From the NCBI GenBank assembly GCA_009920775.1, contig RFZI01000003.1, positions 1 through 52,343 of the forward strand: a stretch of DNA of 52,343 nucleotides. Direction: 5' to 3'. The notes under the pieces are model-generated. The model did no database searches, was not told the DNA's origin, and saw only the letters and a list, made by a program, of their open reading frames with translations. Shown in pieces: positions 41,162 through 51,155 of the stretch. A program made the translations under genes and the position numbers. Origin of the DNA: Paracoccaceae bacterium. Its GTDB lineage: Bacteria > Pseudomonadota > Alphaproteobacteria > Rhodobacterales > Rhodobacteraceae. Every line of letters begins with the position of its first letter. Within the stretch, counting starts at the first letter, position 1.

Positions 41162-42802
41162 ATGCTGACGCCCCAAGCCACCGTCGCTGAAACCCGCGCC
41201 AAGTTTCGCTGGGACATCCCAGCGCGCTATAACATTGGCGTCGATATCTGCGACAAATGGGCGGACCGCGAGCCGGAGCGGATCGCCCTCATAGATGTGG
41301 GCGCAGATGGGGTCGGGACCGAAATCACCTTTGGCGCCCTCAAGGCCCGTTCCAATCAACTGGCCAATGCGCTTTCCAAGACCTACCAGCAAGGCGACCG
41401 GATCGCGGTTCTCCTGCCGCAAGGCGTCGAGACAGCGCTGGCCCACATCGCCGCGCTGAAGATGGGCTGTGTCTCGCTGCCGCTCTTCACCCTCTTTGGG
41501 CCGGATGCCCTTTTGCATCGCTTGAGGGATTCGGGGGCAAAGGTCGTCATTACAAACGCCGAAGGTGCGACCAAGGTTTCTGCATTGCAGGGTCAGCTGC
41601 CCGCGCTTGAGCGGGTTCTTTGCATCGAGGCATCGCAGGGCGCGGAGGATTTCCACGCCGCACTAGCAGGCGAGAGCACCGACTTCCGCCCCGCCGACAC
41701 CGCCGCCGATGACCCCGCCATCCTGATCTACACCTCCGGCACCACCGGCAATCCCAAGGGGGCACTGCACGCCCATCGCGTCCTCCTTGGCCACCTGCCC
41801 GGCGTCGAGATGAGCCATGATTTCTTTCCCCAAGAGGGCGACCGGATCTGGACGCCCGCAGATTGGGCTTGGATCGGCGGGCTCCTCGATGTCTTGATGC
41901 CCGCGCTGCATCACGGGATCACCGTGGTCTCGCGCCGGATGCCCAAGTTTTCAGCCACCGAGGCCTTCGACCTGTTGCGCCGCTTTGGCGTCCGCAACGC
42001 CTTCCTGCCGCCGACGGCTCTAAAGATCATGCGCCAAGCCCCTGCCGAGGCGGCCCAAGGCCTCTCCTTGCGGTCCGTCGCCTCGGGCGGCGAGACGCTC
42101 GGGGCCGAGCTCATCGACTGGGGCCGAGCTACATTCGGCTGCACCATCAACGAGTTCTACGGCCAGACCGAGTGCAACATGATCGTCTCCTCCTGTGCCG
42201 CCCTCGCCCCTGCCGAGCCCGGCGTCATGGGCTTTGCCGTGCCGGGGCATGAGGTCGAGGTCTTGAACGAGGCTGAGAAGCGCCCCTGCGCCGCTGGCGA
42301 GGAAGGGGCCATCGCGGTCAGGGTACCCGATCCGGTGATGTTCCTTGAGTATTGGAACAAGCCCGAGGCGACCGAGGCCAAGTTCCTCGAGATCGCGGGC
42401 GAGAAGTGGCTCCTGACTGGCGACCGCGGCGCCAAGACGCCCTCGGGCCGTATCCACTTCATCGGCCGCGACGACGATGTGATCTCTTCCGCTGGCTACC
42501 GGATCGGCCCTGCCGAGATCGAGGATTGCCTCCTCACCCACCCCGCCGTTCAGCTTGCGGGCGTGATCGGCGCGGCCGATCCGATCCGGGGCCAAGCTGT
42601 CTGGGCCTATATCCAGCTGGCCGGCGGCTTTACCCCTTCCGACACCCTCGCCGACGAGATCGCCGGCCACGTCAAATCCCGCCTTTCGGCCCATGAATAC
42701 CCTCGCGCCGTCCGCTTTATCGACGCCATGCCGATGACCACCACCGGCAAGATCATCCGCGGCGCGCTGCGCGCCCTTGCTGCACAGGACCAAAGCGACT
42801 AG
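41162..42802 (+). CDS. AMP-binding acyl-CoA synthetase
   Basis: 546 residues. ATP motif [26 protein letters not shown], acyl-binding [30 protein letters not shown] and the C-terminal Lys in [12 protein letters not shown]. Domain order matches acetate/short-to-medium-chain acid CoA ligases rather than long-chain FadD. It makes acyl-CoA through acyl-AMP. It sits between yidD and ttcA, in the same direction. Confidence 0.92.
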   Translation: MLTPQATVAETRAKFRWDIPARYNIGVDICDKWADREPERIALIDVGADGVGTEITFGALKARSNQLANALSKTYQQGDRIAVLLPQGVETALAHIAALKMGCVSLPLFTLFGPDALLHRLRDSGAKVVITNAEGATKVSALQGQLPALERVLCIEASQGAEDFHAALAGESTDFRPADTAADDPAILIYTSGTTGNPKGALHAHRVLLGHLPGVEMSHDFFPQEGDRIWTPADWAWIGGLLDVLMPALHHGITVVSRRMPKFSATEAFDLLRRFGVRNAFLPPTALKIMRQAPAEAAQGLSLRSVASGGETLGAELIDWGRATFGCTINEFYGQTECNMIVSSCAALAPAEPGVMGFAVPGHEVEVLNEAEKRPCAAGEEGAIAVRVPDPVMFLEYWNKPEATEAKFLEIAGEKWLLTGDRGAKTPSGRIHFIGRDDDVISSAGYRIGPAEIEDCLLTHPAVQLAGVIGAADPIRGQAVWAYIQLAGGFTPSDTLADEIAGHVKSRLSAHEYPRAVRFIDAMPMTTTGKIIRGALRALAAQDQSD

Positions 42803-42812
42803 ATCGGGCGCC

Positions 42813-43679
42813 ATGCTTGACGATCTTGACGATATCCATCCGCTCTTCCACGGCGCTCCCAAAAGCACCGAGTTCAAGAAGCTGCGTAAACGCATCGTTC
42901 AGAACGTCCGCGAGGCGATCGAGCAATACGGCATGATCGAGCGCGACGCGCGTTGGCTGGTGTGTCTCTCGGGCGGGAAAGACAGCTATACGCTCTTGGC
43001 CGTGCTCTACGAGCTGAAATGGCGCGGGCTTCTGCCGGTGGACCTTCTGGCCTGCAACCTCGATCAGGGCCAGCCCGGCTTTCCGGCCACCGTTCTGCCC
43101 GAGTTCCTCTCGAAAATGGGCGTGCCGCACCGGATCGAATACCAAGACACCTATTCCATCGTCGTCGACAAGGTGCCGGCGGGCCGCACCTATTGCGCCC
43201 TTTGCTCACGGCTGCGGCGCGGCAATCTTTACCGGATCGCCCGCGAAGAGGGCTGCTCGGCCGTGGTTCTCGGCCATCACCGCGACGACATTCTCGAGAC
43301 CTTCTTCCTCAACCTCTTCCACGGCTCGCGGCTGGCCACCATGCCACCGAAGCTCGTGAACGAAGACGGCGATCTCTTCGTCTATCGCCCTCTGGCCCAT
43401 GTGGCCGAGGAAGACTGCGAGAAATTCGCCCGCTCGATGAACTATCCGATCATTCCTTGCGATCTCTGCGGCTCGCAAGACGGGCTCCAGCGCCAGCAGG
43501 TCAAGGGCATCCTCGACCAGTGGGAAAAGAACGCGCCGGGGCGGCGGCAAAAGATGTTTCGGGCGCTGATGAACACGCGGCCCTCACACCTGCTCGATCC
43601 TTCGATCTTCGATTTCAAAGGGCTGACAATCGGCCCCCGCAAGGAAGCCGACAAAAGCGGCATCCCCGACCTCGGCTAG
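42813..43679 (+). CDS. ttcA: tRNA 2-thiocytidine biosynthesis protein TtcA
   Basis: 288 residues from ATG 42813, 10 nt after the previous stop. PP-loop [11 protein letters not shown], and two CxxC pairs, [12 protein letters not shown] and [10 protein letters not shown], that hold the iron-sulfur cluster. It thiolates C32 of certain tRNAs. The full set of motifs is present. Confidence 0.95.
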   Translation: MLDDLDDIHPLFHGAPKSTEFKKLRKRIVQNVREAIEQYGMIERDARWLVCLSGGKDSYTLLAVLYELKWRGLLPVDLLACNLDQGQPGFPATVLPEFLSKMGVPHRIEYQDTYSIVVDKVPAGRTYCALCSRLRRGNLYRIAREEGCSAVVLGHHRDDILETFFLNLFHGSRLATMPPKLVNEDGDLFVYRPLAHVAEEDCEKFARSMNYPIIPCDLCGSQDGLQRQQVKGILDQWEKNAPGRRQKMFRALMNTRPSHLLDPSIFDFKGLTIGPRKEADKSGIPDLG

Positions 43680-43799
43680 ACCCCGCTCAGGCCTTGCTGC
43701 AAAAGGGCCGCAGGCCGGAAATCCCTGAAAACCGCTTGACCTTTCGGCCTATGGGCTGTTGAACCGGCCTGACCTTTTAACGGTAAAATGGCGGCTCCT

Positions 43800-45632
43800 A
43801 TGGACGATCAGAACAAGAACCTATTCCTGGCGACAGCATTGAGCTTCGTCGTCATCCTTGCATGGTTCTGGATGTTCCCCCCCGAAGAGCCTCAGACAAC
43901 GGTTGATCCGGTTGCCGCGACGCAGGAATTGGCCGCCTCTGACGCGACCACGCCCAGCGCCGGTGCTGTCGAGGCGACCGCTGCCGCCCCGACCGATGCA
44001 GTGGCCGTTGAAGCCGACGCTCCGCGCATTGCCATCGAGACCCCCGAGCTTTCGGGCTCGATCTCGCTCCTCGGCGGCCGCATCGACGACGTCTATCTCA
44101 GCCAGTATCGCCTCACCCTCGACGAGGGTGCCGAGACCGTTCGCCTCCTCCGCCCCGTGGGCGAGGAAGACGCCTATTACGCCAGCTTCGGCTGGGCCGC
44201 CGCCGAAGGCATCGCCGCCGATGCCGTTCCCGGCCCCGATACGCTCTGGAGCCTCGAAGCTGGCACCACGCTGACACCGGAAACCCCCGTCACCCTTTCT
44301 TGGGACAACGGCGCGGGCCAGATCTTCCGCACCGTGATCTCGGTCGACGACAAGTTTATGTTCACCTTCGTCCAGTCGATCGAAAACACCGGCGCCAGCG
44401 CGATTTCCGCTCGCCCCTACGGCCTTCTGCGCCGCGTGACCGAGCCGAACGACCTCAAGAACTTCTTTGTTCTGCACGAAGGCCTCGTGCGCGTGTCCGA
44501 CGGCATTCTCGATCAGGCGAAATACAAGGCGATCCGCGATTACACAGTTGATGACCGCGAGCGCACCCAGGCCGAGCGTGTCGATGTTACCGAAGGCGGC
44601 TGGATCGGCTATACCGACCACTATTGGATGACGACGATCATCCCCTCGGCCGGCGCGTTCCGGTCGGTCTCGAAATACTTTGAGTCGCGCGATCTCTATC
44701 AGGCCGAAGCCGTGATGGAGCCCCAGACGGTTGCCGCCGGTGGCAGCACCTCGGTCGAAACTCGCCTCTTTGTCGGCGCCAAGGAATGGGAAGCGATCCG
44801 CGAATACCAGGACGATGCCGGGGTCGAGAAGTTCATCGACTCGATCGACTGGGGCTGGTTCTTCTTCTTCACCAAGCCGATCTTCTGGCTTTTGCACGTT
44901 CTGCACGGCCTCATCGGAAACATGGGCTGGGCCATCATGGCGCTAACCCTCGTGCTCAAGATTCTCGTCCTGCCGCTGGCCTATAAATCCTATGTCTCGA
45001 TGGCGCGGATGAAGGAAATCCAGCCCGAGATGGAGAAGCTCAAAGAGCGCGCCGGCGATGACCGTCAGGCGATGCAGCAGGGCATGATGAAGCTCTACAA
45101 GGACAACAAGGTGAACCCGGCTTCGGGCTGCCTGCCGATCCTGATCCAGATCCCGATCTTCTTCTCGCTCTACAAGGTGATCTTCGTCACCATCGAGCTT
45201 CGGCACCAGCCCTGGCTTGGCTGGATCCGCGACCTTTCGGCGCCGGATCCGTCGTCGATCCTCAACCTCTTCGGCCTCTTCTCCTGGGCAACGCCCCAGC
45301 CCGGAAGCCTGTTCTTCCTCTTCTCGCTGGGCGTCCTGCCGATCCTTCTCGGTATCTCGATGTGGCTGCAGCAGAAGCTGAATCCCGCCCCGACCGATCC
45401 GACCCAGAAGATCGTTTTCGCCTGGATGCCATGGGTCTTCATGTTCATGCTTGGCTCCTTCGCCAGTGGCCTTGTGCTCTACTGGATCACCAACAACATG
45501 ATCACCTTCGCGCAGCAGTACATTATCATGCGCAGCCATGGGCATAAGCCGGACGTTTTCGGCAATATCCTGAGCGGCCTGAAACGCAAACCTGCGGTGG
45601 CGAACAGCAACAAGAAACCGGACGGCAAATAA
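43800..45632 (+). CDS. yidC: Membrane protein insertase YidC
   Basis: 610 residues from ATG 43800 (an ATG four codons earlier is possible but lacks a ribosome-binding site). TM1 (FLATALSFVVILAWFWMF), a large periplasmic domain (about 60-370), then the conserved five-helix core: GWAIMALTLVLKILVLPLAY, the cytoplasmic hairpin EIQPEMEKLKERAGDDRQAM, NPASGCLPILIQIPIFFSLY and last helix FASGLVLYWITNN. It inserts inner-membrane proteins, for example ATP synthase c. Confidence 0.97.
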   Translation: MDDQNKNLFLATALSFVVILAWFWMFPPEEPQTTVDPVAATQELAASDATTPSAGAVEATAAAPTDAVAVEADAPRIAIETPELSGSISLLGGRIDDVYLSQYRLTLDEGAETVRLLRPVGEEDAYYASFGWAAAEGIAADAVPGPDTLWSLEAGTTLTPETPVTLSWDNGAGQIFRTVISVDDKFMFTFVQSIENTGASAISARPYGLLRRVTEPNDLKNFFVLHEGLVRVSDGILDQAKYKAIRDYTVDDRERTQAERVDVTEGGWIGYTDHYWMTTIIPSAGAFRSVSKYFESRDLYQAEAVMEPQTVAAGGSTSVETRLFVGAKEWEAIREYQDDAGVEKFIDSIDWGWFFFFTKPIFWLLHVLHGLIGNMGWAIMALTLVLKILVLPLAYKSYVSMARMKEIQPEMEKLKERAGDDRQAMQQGMMKLYKDNKVNPASGCLPILIQIPIFFSLYKVIFVTIELRHQPWLGWIRDLSAPDPSSILNLFGLFSWATPQPGSLFFLFSLGVLPILLGISMWLQQKLNPAPTDPTQKIVFAWMPWVFMFMLGSFASGLVLYWITNNMITFAQQYIIMRSHGHKPDVFGNILSGLKRKPAVANSNKKPDGK

Positions 45633-46387
45633 TGGCGCGGGTCACCGCTCTTTGGCGGCATCCGATCAAAAGCCACGGCCGCGAGGCGCTGGATAGCGTT
45701 GCCCTCGTGGCTGGCCGACCCTTCCCTTGGGATCGGCGCTGGGCCGTTGTCCATGATGCGGCGGCGGATGATGCCTCGACAGGCTGGATCCCCTGCCAGA
45801 ACTTCATGATCGGCACCCGCACGCCGGCCCTTGCCGGCATCTGGGCGCGGCTAGACCCAGACGCAAGGCGCATCACGCTGTCCCATGCCGATTTGGGCGA
45901 AATCAGCTTCTCGCCCGACGACGCCGGGGATCAGGCCCGCTTTCTCGACTGGGTCAAGCCCCTTTGCCCCGAAACCCGCGCGCGCCCTGCGGCTGTCGTC
46001 GCTTTGCCTGATCGCGGTTGGACCGATACCGATTATCCGTCGGTGACGCTAATGAACACCGCCTCGCACCGCGCCGTGGAAGAGCGTCTTGGCCGCCCGC
46101 TGGAGAAAGAACGCTGGCGCGGCAATATCTGGTTTGACGGGCATACGGCCTTTGAAGAGCTCGACTGGATCGGCAAGCGCCTTCGGGTCGGCACAGTCAT
46201 CTTCGAGGTGCGCGAGCCGGTCAAACGCTGCCTCCACACCGCCGCCAACCCTCGGACCGGCACGCGCGATGCCGACACACTCGGTGCGCTTGATGCGGGC
46301 TGGGGCCATCGGAACTTTGGCATTTACACAGAAGTCGTGCAGGATGGGGCCGTGGCCCTCGGAGACGAACTGGAGGTCCTGAATTGA
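45632..46387 (+). CDS. MOSC domain protein (molybdenum cofactor-type sulfurase fold)
   Basis: 251 residues. The N-terminal MOSC beta-barrel starts VTALWRHPIKSHGREAL, and the C-terminal MOSC part has the Cys in VKRCLHTAANPRTG. Possible roles are molybdenum cofactor transfer or reductase subunit, as in YcbX. It overlaps yidC by 1 nt (TAATG) and engB by 4 nt. Confidence 0.88.
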   Translation: MARVTALWRHPIKSHGREALDSVALVAGRPFPWDRRWAVVHDAAADDASTGWIPCQNFMIGTRTPALAGIWARLDPDARRITLSHADLGEISFSPDDAGDQARFLDWVKPLCPETRARPAAVVALPDRGWTDTDYPSVTLMNTASHRAVEERLGRPLEKERWRGNIWFDGHTAFEELDWIGKRLRVGTVIFEVREPVKRCLHTAANPRTGTRDADTLGALDAGWGHRNFGIYTEVVQDGAVALGDELEVLN

Positions 46388-47034
46388 ACCTGACCTTCCC
46401 CGAGGCCGAAGCCCCCGACGAAGAGGCCCGCGAGATCGGCCGCAAGCTGTTTGCCGGCCAGACCGAGTTTCTCAAAGGCGTTGTCGCCATGTCCGGGATG
46501 CCGCCTGCCGACCGGATCGAGGTCTGCTTTGCGGGGCGCTCGAACGTCGGCAAATCAAGCCTCATCAACGCGCTGACCGGCCGCAAGGGCCTAGCGCGTG
46601 CCTCCAACACACCGGGGCGCACGCAAGAGATCAACTTCTTTACCGTGGCCGAGGCGCATTATCTTGTCGACCTTCCCGGCTATGGCTTTGCCAATGCGCC
46701 GCTCGCGGTTGTGCAGAAATGGCAAAAGCTTCTGAAATCCTATCTCTCGGGCCGCCCCACCCTTCGGCGCGTCTTCGTCCTGATCGACGCCCGCCACGGC
46801 GCCAAGGCCGTTGACGAAGAGATTATGGGCCTTCTCGACAAATCCGCCGTGACCTTTCAGGTGGTGATGACCAAGACCGACAAGGTCAGCAAAGCCGAGC
46901 TTGCCAAATCGCTCGAGATCACGCGGGCCTCGCTGGCAAAGCATCCCGCAGCCTTCCCCGAGATCGTTCTGACCTCTTCGGAAAAGAGCGACGGGATCGA
47001 GACACTTCGCGCTATCATTGCAACCATCGACTAA
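46384..47034 (+). CDS. engB: Ribosome biogenesis GTPase EngB (YsxC/YihA)
   Basis: 216 residues, TTG start that overlaps the MOSC stop. GTPase motifs: AGRSNVGKSSLI, DLPGYGFA, TKTDKVSK. The long N-terminal extension (about 40 residues) precedes the G domain. Needed for 50S assembly. Confidence 0.94.
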   Translation: MNLTFPEAEAPDEEAREIGRKLFAGQTEFLKGVVAMSGMPPADRIEVCFAGRSNVGKSSLINALTGRKGLARASNTPGRTQEINFFTVAEAHYLVDLPGYGFANAPLAVVQKWQKLLKSYLSGRPTLRRVFVLIDARHGAKAVDEEIMGLLDKSAVTFQVVMTKTDKVSKAELAKSLEITRASLAKHPAAFPEIVLTSSEKSDGIETLRAIIATID

Positions 47035-47070
47035 CCCGCAGAAGGGGATCAGAGGGTGAGGATACAAGAC

Positions 47071-47949
47071 ATGAACCGAGACTGGATCGCCACCGCCCGG
47101 ACCCTTTCCGAGGCCCTGCCGTTCCTCCAGCGCTATTCCGGGGCGATTGTCGTCGTGAAATTCGGCGGCAACGCGATGGGCGACGCCGAGGCCATGGCCG
47201 AATTTGCCCGCGATATCGTCTTGATGCGGCAGGTGGGGGTCAATCCGGTTGTCGTTCATGGCGGCGGTCCGATGATCAATGATCTTCTGAACCGTCTTGG
47301 CATCAAATCCGAATTCGTGCGTGGCAAGCGCGTGACGGATCAGGCCACGGTCGAGGTGGTCGAGATGGTCCTCACCGGCCTTGTCAACAAGCGCATCGTT
47401 CAGGCAATCATGGATGAAGGCGGCCGCGCCGTGGGCCTTTCCGGCAAGGACGACGATCTGATGGTCTGCGAGGCCGACGATCCCGAACTGGGCTTTGTCG
47501 GCCGCCCGATCGAGATGAACGTGCAGGTGCTGCGCGATCTCTTCACCGCAGGGATCATTCCGGTTGTCGCCCCTGTCGCCACCGGCATGGACCCGCTTGA
47601 GACCTTCAACGTCAACGGCGATACCGCCGCTGGCGCCATTGCTGGCGCCCTCAAGGCCGACCGCCTTCTTCTTCTGACCGATGTGCCGGGTGTCAAGGAT
47701 GCCTCGGGCGAGATCGTCACCCAGCTCAGCCCCGAGCAGGTCAAAGCGATGATCGCCGACGGCACCATCTCGGGCGGCATGATCCCCAAGACCGAAACCG
47801 CGCTGAAGGCTATCGAAGATGGGGTTCGCGCCGTGGTCATCCTCGACGGACGCCTGCCTAACGCGGCACTCCTCGAGCTTTTCACCGAGCATGGCGCGGG
47901 CTCGATCATCCGCTCGACCGAACCGCGCGTAAAGCCCAAGCATAAATGA
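47071..47949 (+). CDS. argB: N-acetylglutamate kinase
   Basis: 292 residues from ATG 47071 (GAGG 9 nt upstream; a GTG at 47056 is the other option). Motifs: [45 protein letters not shown] and [12 protein letters not shown], all of the amino-acid kinase fold. Second step of arginine synthesis. ATGA overlap with the following Fe-S gene. Confidence 0.96.
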   Translation: MNRDWIATARTLSEALPFLQRYSGAIVVVKFGGNAMGDAEAMAEFARDIVLMRQVGVNPVVVHGGGPMINDLLNRLGIKSEFVRGKRVTDQATVEVVEMVLTGLVNKRIVQAIMDEGGRAVGLSGKDDDLMVCEADDPELGFVGRPIEMNVQVLRDLFTAGIIPVVAPVATGMDPLETFNVNGDTAAGAIAGALKADRLLLLTDVPGVKDASGEIVTQLSPEQVKAMIADGTISGGMIPKTETALKAIEDGVRAVVILDGRLPNAALLELFTEHGAGSIIRSTEPRVKPKHK

Positions 47950-48569
47950 CCGATCTCGCCGGCATCACCGCTCTTGCCAGCCCCAACGGGCTTTTCGTGG
48001 CAGGGGTGGTGCCGGATGGAAACCAGTCGATTGTCATCCTCTCGCCCGCCGAACCGGATTTCTGGCCACACCTGAAAGGGCAGCCGGAATATTCCGACGG
48101 CCAGCCTGATCCGATCGACCGCTGGAGCGTGCGGGTGATCGGCGAGATGGCAAGGGCGCTCGGCGGCGAGGCAGTCCTGCCCCATCACGGGCCGCCCTAT
48201 GCGCCCTTCTACACTTGGGCTTTGGCCTCGGGCCGGTTCTGGGCCTCGCCGGTCATGCTCCTCGTCCATGCCGAGGCGGGCCTCTTCGCCTCGATGCGCG
48301 GCGCGATCCGTCTATCCGGCAAGATCGACCTGCCCGCCTCCGAACGGCCCTGCGATAGCTGCGCCGACAAGCCTTGCCTTGCCGCCTGCCCTGCGGGTGC
48401 CCTCACCGGCGCGGGCTATGACGTGCCCGCCTGCCACGCTCATCTCGATACCGCCGCAGGGCGCGCGTGTTTTGAGGGTGGCTGCCTCGTGCGCCGTGCT
48501 TGCCCTGTCGGGCAGGGCCGCCGCAGCGCAGAGCAATCGGCCCATCATATGAGGCATTTCCACAAATGA
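47946..48569 (+). CDS. Ferredoxin-like protein with CxxC-type 4Fe-4S motif, function unknown
   Basis: 207 residues. The centre has [18 protein letters not shown] (C-X2-C-X4-C-X3-C, one 4Fe-4S site), and more cysteines follow as [27 protein letters not shown]. The shape recalls the Fe-S part of QueG-like reductases but lacks its cobalamin domain. Cytoplasmic by sequence. Between argB and the phosphatase with ATGA overlaps on both sides. The role is not known to me. Confidence 0.82.
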   Translation: MTDLAGITALASPNGLFVAGVVPDGNQSIVILSPAEPDFWPHLKGQPEYSDGQPDPIDRWSVRVIGEMARALGGEAVLPHHGPPYAPFYTWALASGRFWASPVMLLVHAEAGLFASMRGAIRLSGKIDLPASERPCDSCADKPCLAACPAGALTGAGYDVPACHAHLDTAAGRACFEGGCLVRRACPVGQGRRSAEQSAHHMRHFHK

Positions 48570-49081
48570 CCCTGCGCCTCATCCTGACTCGCCATGCCAA
48601 GTCCGGCTGGGACGATCCCGACTTAGAGGATTTCGACCGCCCGCTGACCGAGCGCGGGCGCCGCTCGGCCACGGCGATCGGACGCTGGCTTTGGGAAAAG
48701 GGCTATCGGCCCGACCTGATCCTCTGCTCCGCCGCCGAACGGACGAGGGCGACGCTCGACCTGATCCTTGCCGAATGGCCCGAGCGCCTCGAGGTGAGCT
48801 ATCGTCAGGCGCTCTATCACGCCTCTGCGCGGGGTATCCATGATGTGATGGCGGGGACCGATGCCCAAACGGTCATGGTCGTCGGCCACAACCCCGGTAT
48901 CGGCACGCTGGCCTGCTGCATGGTCGCCAAGCGGCCCGACCATCCTGATTTCGGCCGCTACCCGACGGGCGCGACCGCAATTCTCGATTTCGACGCCGAG
49001 GACTGGCGCAGCATCAAGGCCGGCACCTGCGCTGATTTCATAGTCCCCCGCGACCTGTTGAACGACGCCGAAAACGACTAG
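48566..49081 (+). CDS. SixA-like histidine phosphatase
   Basis: 171 residues from ATG 48566. The RHG-type motif LILTRHAKSGWDD holds the catalytic His, LTERGRRSATAIG and VVGHNPGIGTLAC the second. This branch contains SixA-type protein-His phosphatases, so it may act on a phosphorelay. Last gene of the argB string; convergent with bztD. Confidence 0.85.
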   Translation: MTLRLILTRHAKSGWDDPDLEDFDRPLTERGRRSATAIGRWLWEKGYRPDLILCSAAERTRATLDLILAEWPERLEVSYRQALYHASARGIHDVMAGTDAQTVMVVGHNPGIGTLACCMVAKRPDHPDFGRYPTGATAILDFDAEDWRSIKAGTCADFIVPRDLLNDAEND

Positions 49082-49126
49082 GGGCGCGCGGTCTCCCGCA
49101 CGCCGCCATAGTCCATTCCCGAAAGA

Positions 49127-49831
49127 TCAGTGACCGAGAATCTGGCTCAGGAAGAGCTTGGTCCGGTCGTTCTGCGGGTTCTTGAAGAACTCTTCCGGCT
49201 CGTTCTGTTCGACGATCTGGCCCTGATCCATGAAGATCACGCGGTTGGCGACCTGACGGGCAAAGCCCATCTCATGGGTCACGCAGAGCATGGTCATACC
49301 ATCTTCCGCTAGCTCGATCATGGTGTCGAGAACCTCTTTGATCATCTCGGGGTCGAGTGCCGAGGTCGGCTCGTCGAAAAGCATGATGCGCGGCTTCATG
49401 CAGAGCGAACGGGCGATGGCCACACGTTGCTGCTGACCGCCCGAAAGCTGCCCTGGGTATTTGTGGGCCTGCTCGGGGATTTTCACTTTCTCAAGGAAGT
49501 GCATGGCGATTTCCTCGGCCTCGCGCTTGGGCGTCTTGCGGACCCAGATCGGCGCAAGAGTACAATTCTCAAGGATCGTCAGATGCGGAAAGAGGTTGAA
49601 GTGCTGAAAGAGCATACCAACCTCGGAGCGGATCTTGTCGATGTTCTTGAGGTCCGAGGAAAGCTCGGTCCCATCAACGATGATCGAACCTGCCTGATGT
49701 TCTTCCAGACGGTTGATGCAGCGGATCAGCGTCGATTTACCGGATCCCGAAGGTCCGCAGACCACGATGACCTCATCCGTCACCTTCATGTGGCTGCGGT
49801 CGATTTCGCGTTCGATAGCGAGTTCGGACAT
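49127..49831 (-). CDS. bztD: Amino-acid ABC transporter ATP-binding protein (BztD/AapP), with internal deletion
   Basis: 234 residues; the family is about 260. The N-terminus [20 protein letters not shown] joins directly to [17 protein letters not shown], skipping about 30 residues that normally hold the aromatic A-loop (KWYG.FHVL) and first beta strands. Junction about 49761-49775. Walker [16 protein letters not shown], and [11 protein letters not shown] remain, in frame. Without the A-loop, ATP binding should be impaired; otherwise it would drive acidic/amide amino-acid uptake. The 705-nt frame is intact, so this is not a simple frameshift. Confidence 0.85.
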   Translation of the reverse strand: MSELAIEREIDRSHMKVTDEVIVVCGPSGSGKSTLIRCINRLEEHQAGSIIVDGTELSSDLKNIDKIRSEVGMLFQHFNLFPHLTILENCTLAPIWVRKTPKREAEEIAMHFLEKVKIPEQAHKYPGQLSGGQQQRVAIARSLCMKPRIMLFDEPTSALDPEMIKEVLDTMIELAEDGMTMLCVTHEMGFARQVANRVIFMDQGQIVEQNEPEEFFKNPQNDRTKLFLSQILGH

Positions 49832-49843
49832 GACAAGTCTCCC

Positions 49844-51154
49844 TTAACGATGTTCACGCTGGAGTTTTTTCTCCAGGTAAAGTGAGTAGCGGCCCATGCT
49901 GTAGCAGAAGATGAAGAACATCAGGCCGATGAAGATGAAAAGCTCCCAATAGATGCCCTGCCAATCGGTCGAGGCCCGGATCGCACCAGCAAGGCCGATA
50001 GGATCAAGAAGACCGATGAATACTACCAGCGTCGTATCTTTGAAAAGTCCGATGAAGGTGTTGACGATACCGGGGATCGAGATCTTGAGCGCCTGCGGTA
50101 GAATGATGAGGCGCATTGAAAGCCAATAATCCAAACCAAGCGCGTCTGCGGCCTCATACTGCCCCCTGGGAAGCGCGGCCAAACCGCCACGGATGACCTC
50201 GGCGATATAAGCAGCCGAGAAGAGGGTCACCATGATGATCACCCGCAGCATCAGGTCAAAATTCGTGCCCGGGGGCAGGAAGTAGTTGAGCAGAAGCGAC
50301 GCGGTGAAGAGCCACGCAATCAGAGGAACGCCGCGGATAACCTCGATGAACCCGACCGAAACATATTTGATCAGGAAGAGGTTTGACTGACGGCCCAAAG
50401 CCAGAAGGATGCCCAGCGGCAGCGACAGAACGATGCCTGCGATACCGATGATCACGGACAGGGTGAAGCCACCGAATTCCTTGGATTGGACCTTGGGAAG
50501 CTCGATCGGGATAATGCCGCTAAATGCGCCGGAAACCGGACCGTGCAGAACGCTCCAATACATTATCGGCGCCGCAATTGCAGCAAGAATTGCCAATAGG
50601 CTCGATCCGATCGAGGAGGACACGACGCGGTAGGCGACGAACCCTGCCAGGAAGCCAAGCGCCACAGACACTGCCACCCAGATTGAGCCGCCCCAAAGCA
50701 GCCAGACCAAACCGAAGGGCGCCGCAGCAGTTCCCAAGAGAAGCTTTCGGGGCAGTGCCGCGAAGAGGACCGGCATGATCGACCCAAGGAAAAGGAACAG
50801 CGCCAAGATTGGCCGCCAATACCCATCACTGGGATAGAAGCCGAACAGGAGCTGTTGCCAGCGGTCAGAAATGACCGCGAAACAAGCCGCGGATGCCCCT
50901 TCTCCAAGGGTAGCATCCCTGATCTCGCGGCATTCGTTCAAGGAGCCGCCGCTCCAGATCGAATTATAGAACCACGGGAACATATGGCTGACTACAGTCC
51001 AGACGAACCAGACCGACAGAATAGTCAGCATCGCGTTGAGCCAGCTTGAGAACAGGTTCTCACGTAGCCACCGGATCACCCCAGTCTGACCCAGAGGCGG
51101 ATCTTGCGGAGCCAGCATTTCCTCGCGGACATAGCTAAGGTTTGCGTTGGTCAT
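49844..51154 (-). CDS. bztC: Amino-acid ABC transporter permease (BztC/AapM)
   Basis: 436 residues, normal length. Charged N-terminus, about eight membrane helices, and the permease loop FIEVIRGVPLIAWLF plus GLAALPRGQYEAADALGL (EAA motif), GRYSLYLEKKLQREHR end. Forms the channel with BztB. It begins after bztB with a 1-nt gap and precedes bztD by 12 nt. Confidence 0.94.
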   Translation of the reverse strand: MTNANLSYVREEMLAPQDPPLGQTGVIRWLRENLFSSWLNAMLTILSVWFVWTVVSHMFPWFYNSIWSGGSLNECREIRDATLGEGASAACFAVISDRWQQLLFGFYPSDGYWRPILALFLFLGSIMPVLFAALPRKLLLGTAAAPFGLVWLLWGGSIWVAVSVALGFLAGFVAYRVVSSSIGSSLLAILAAIAAPIMYWSVLHGPVSGAFSGIIPIELPKVQSKEFGGFTLSVIIGIAGIVLSLPLGILLALGRQSNLFLIKYVSVGFIEVIRGVPLIAWLFTASLLLNYFLPPGTNFDLMLRVIIMVTLFSAAYIAEVIRGGLAALPRGQYEAADALGLDYWLSMRLIILPQALKISIPGIVNTFIGLFKDTTLVVFIGLLDPIGLAGAIRASTDWQGIYWELFIFIGLMFFIFCYSMGRYSLYLEKKLQREHR

Positions 51155-51155
51155 T

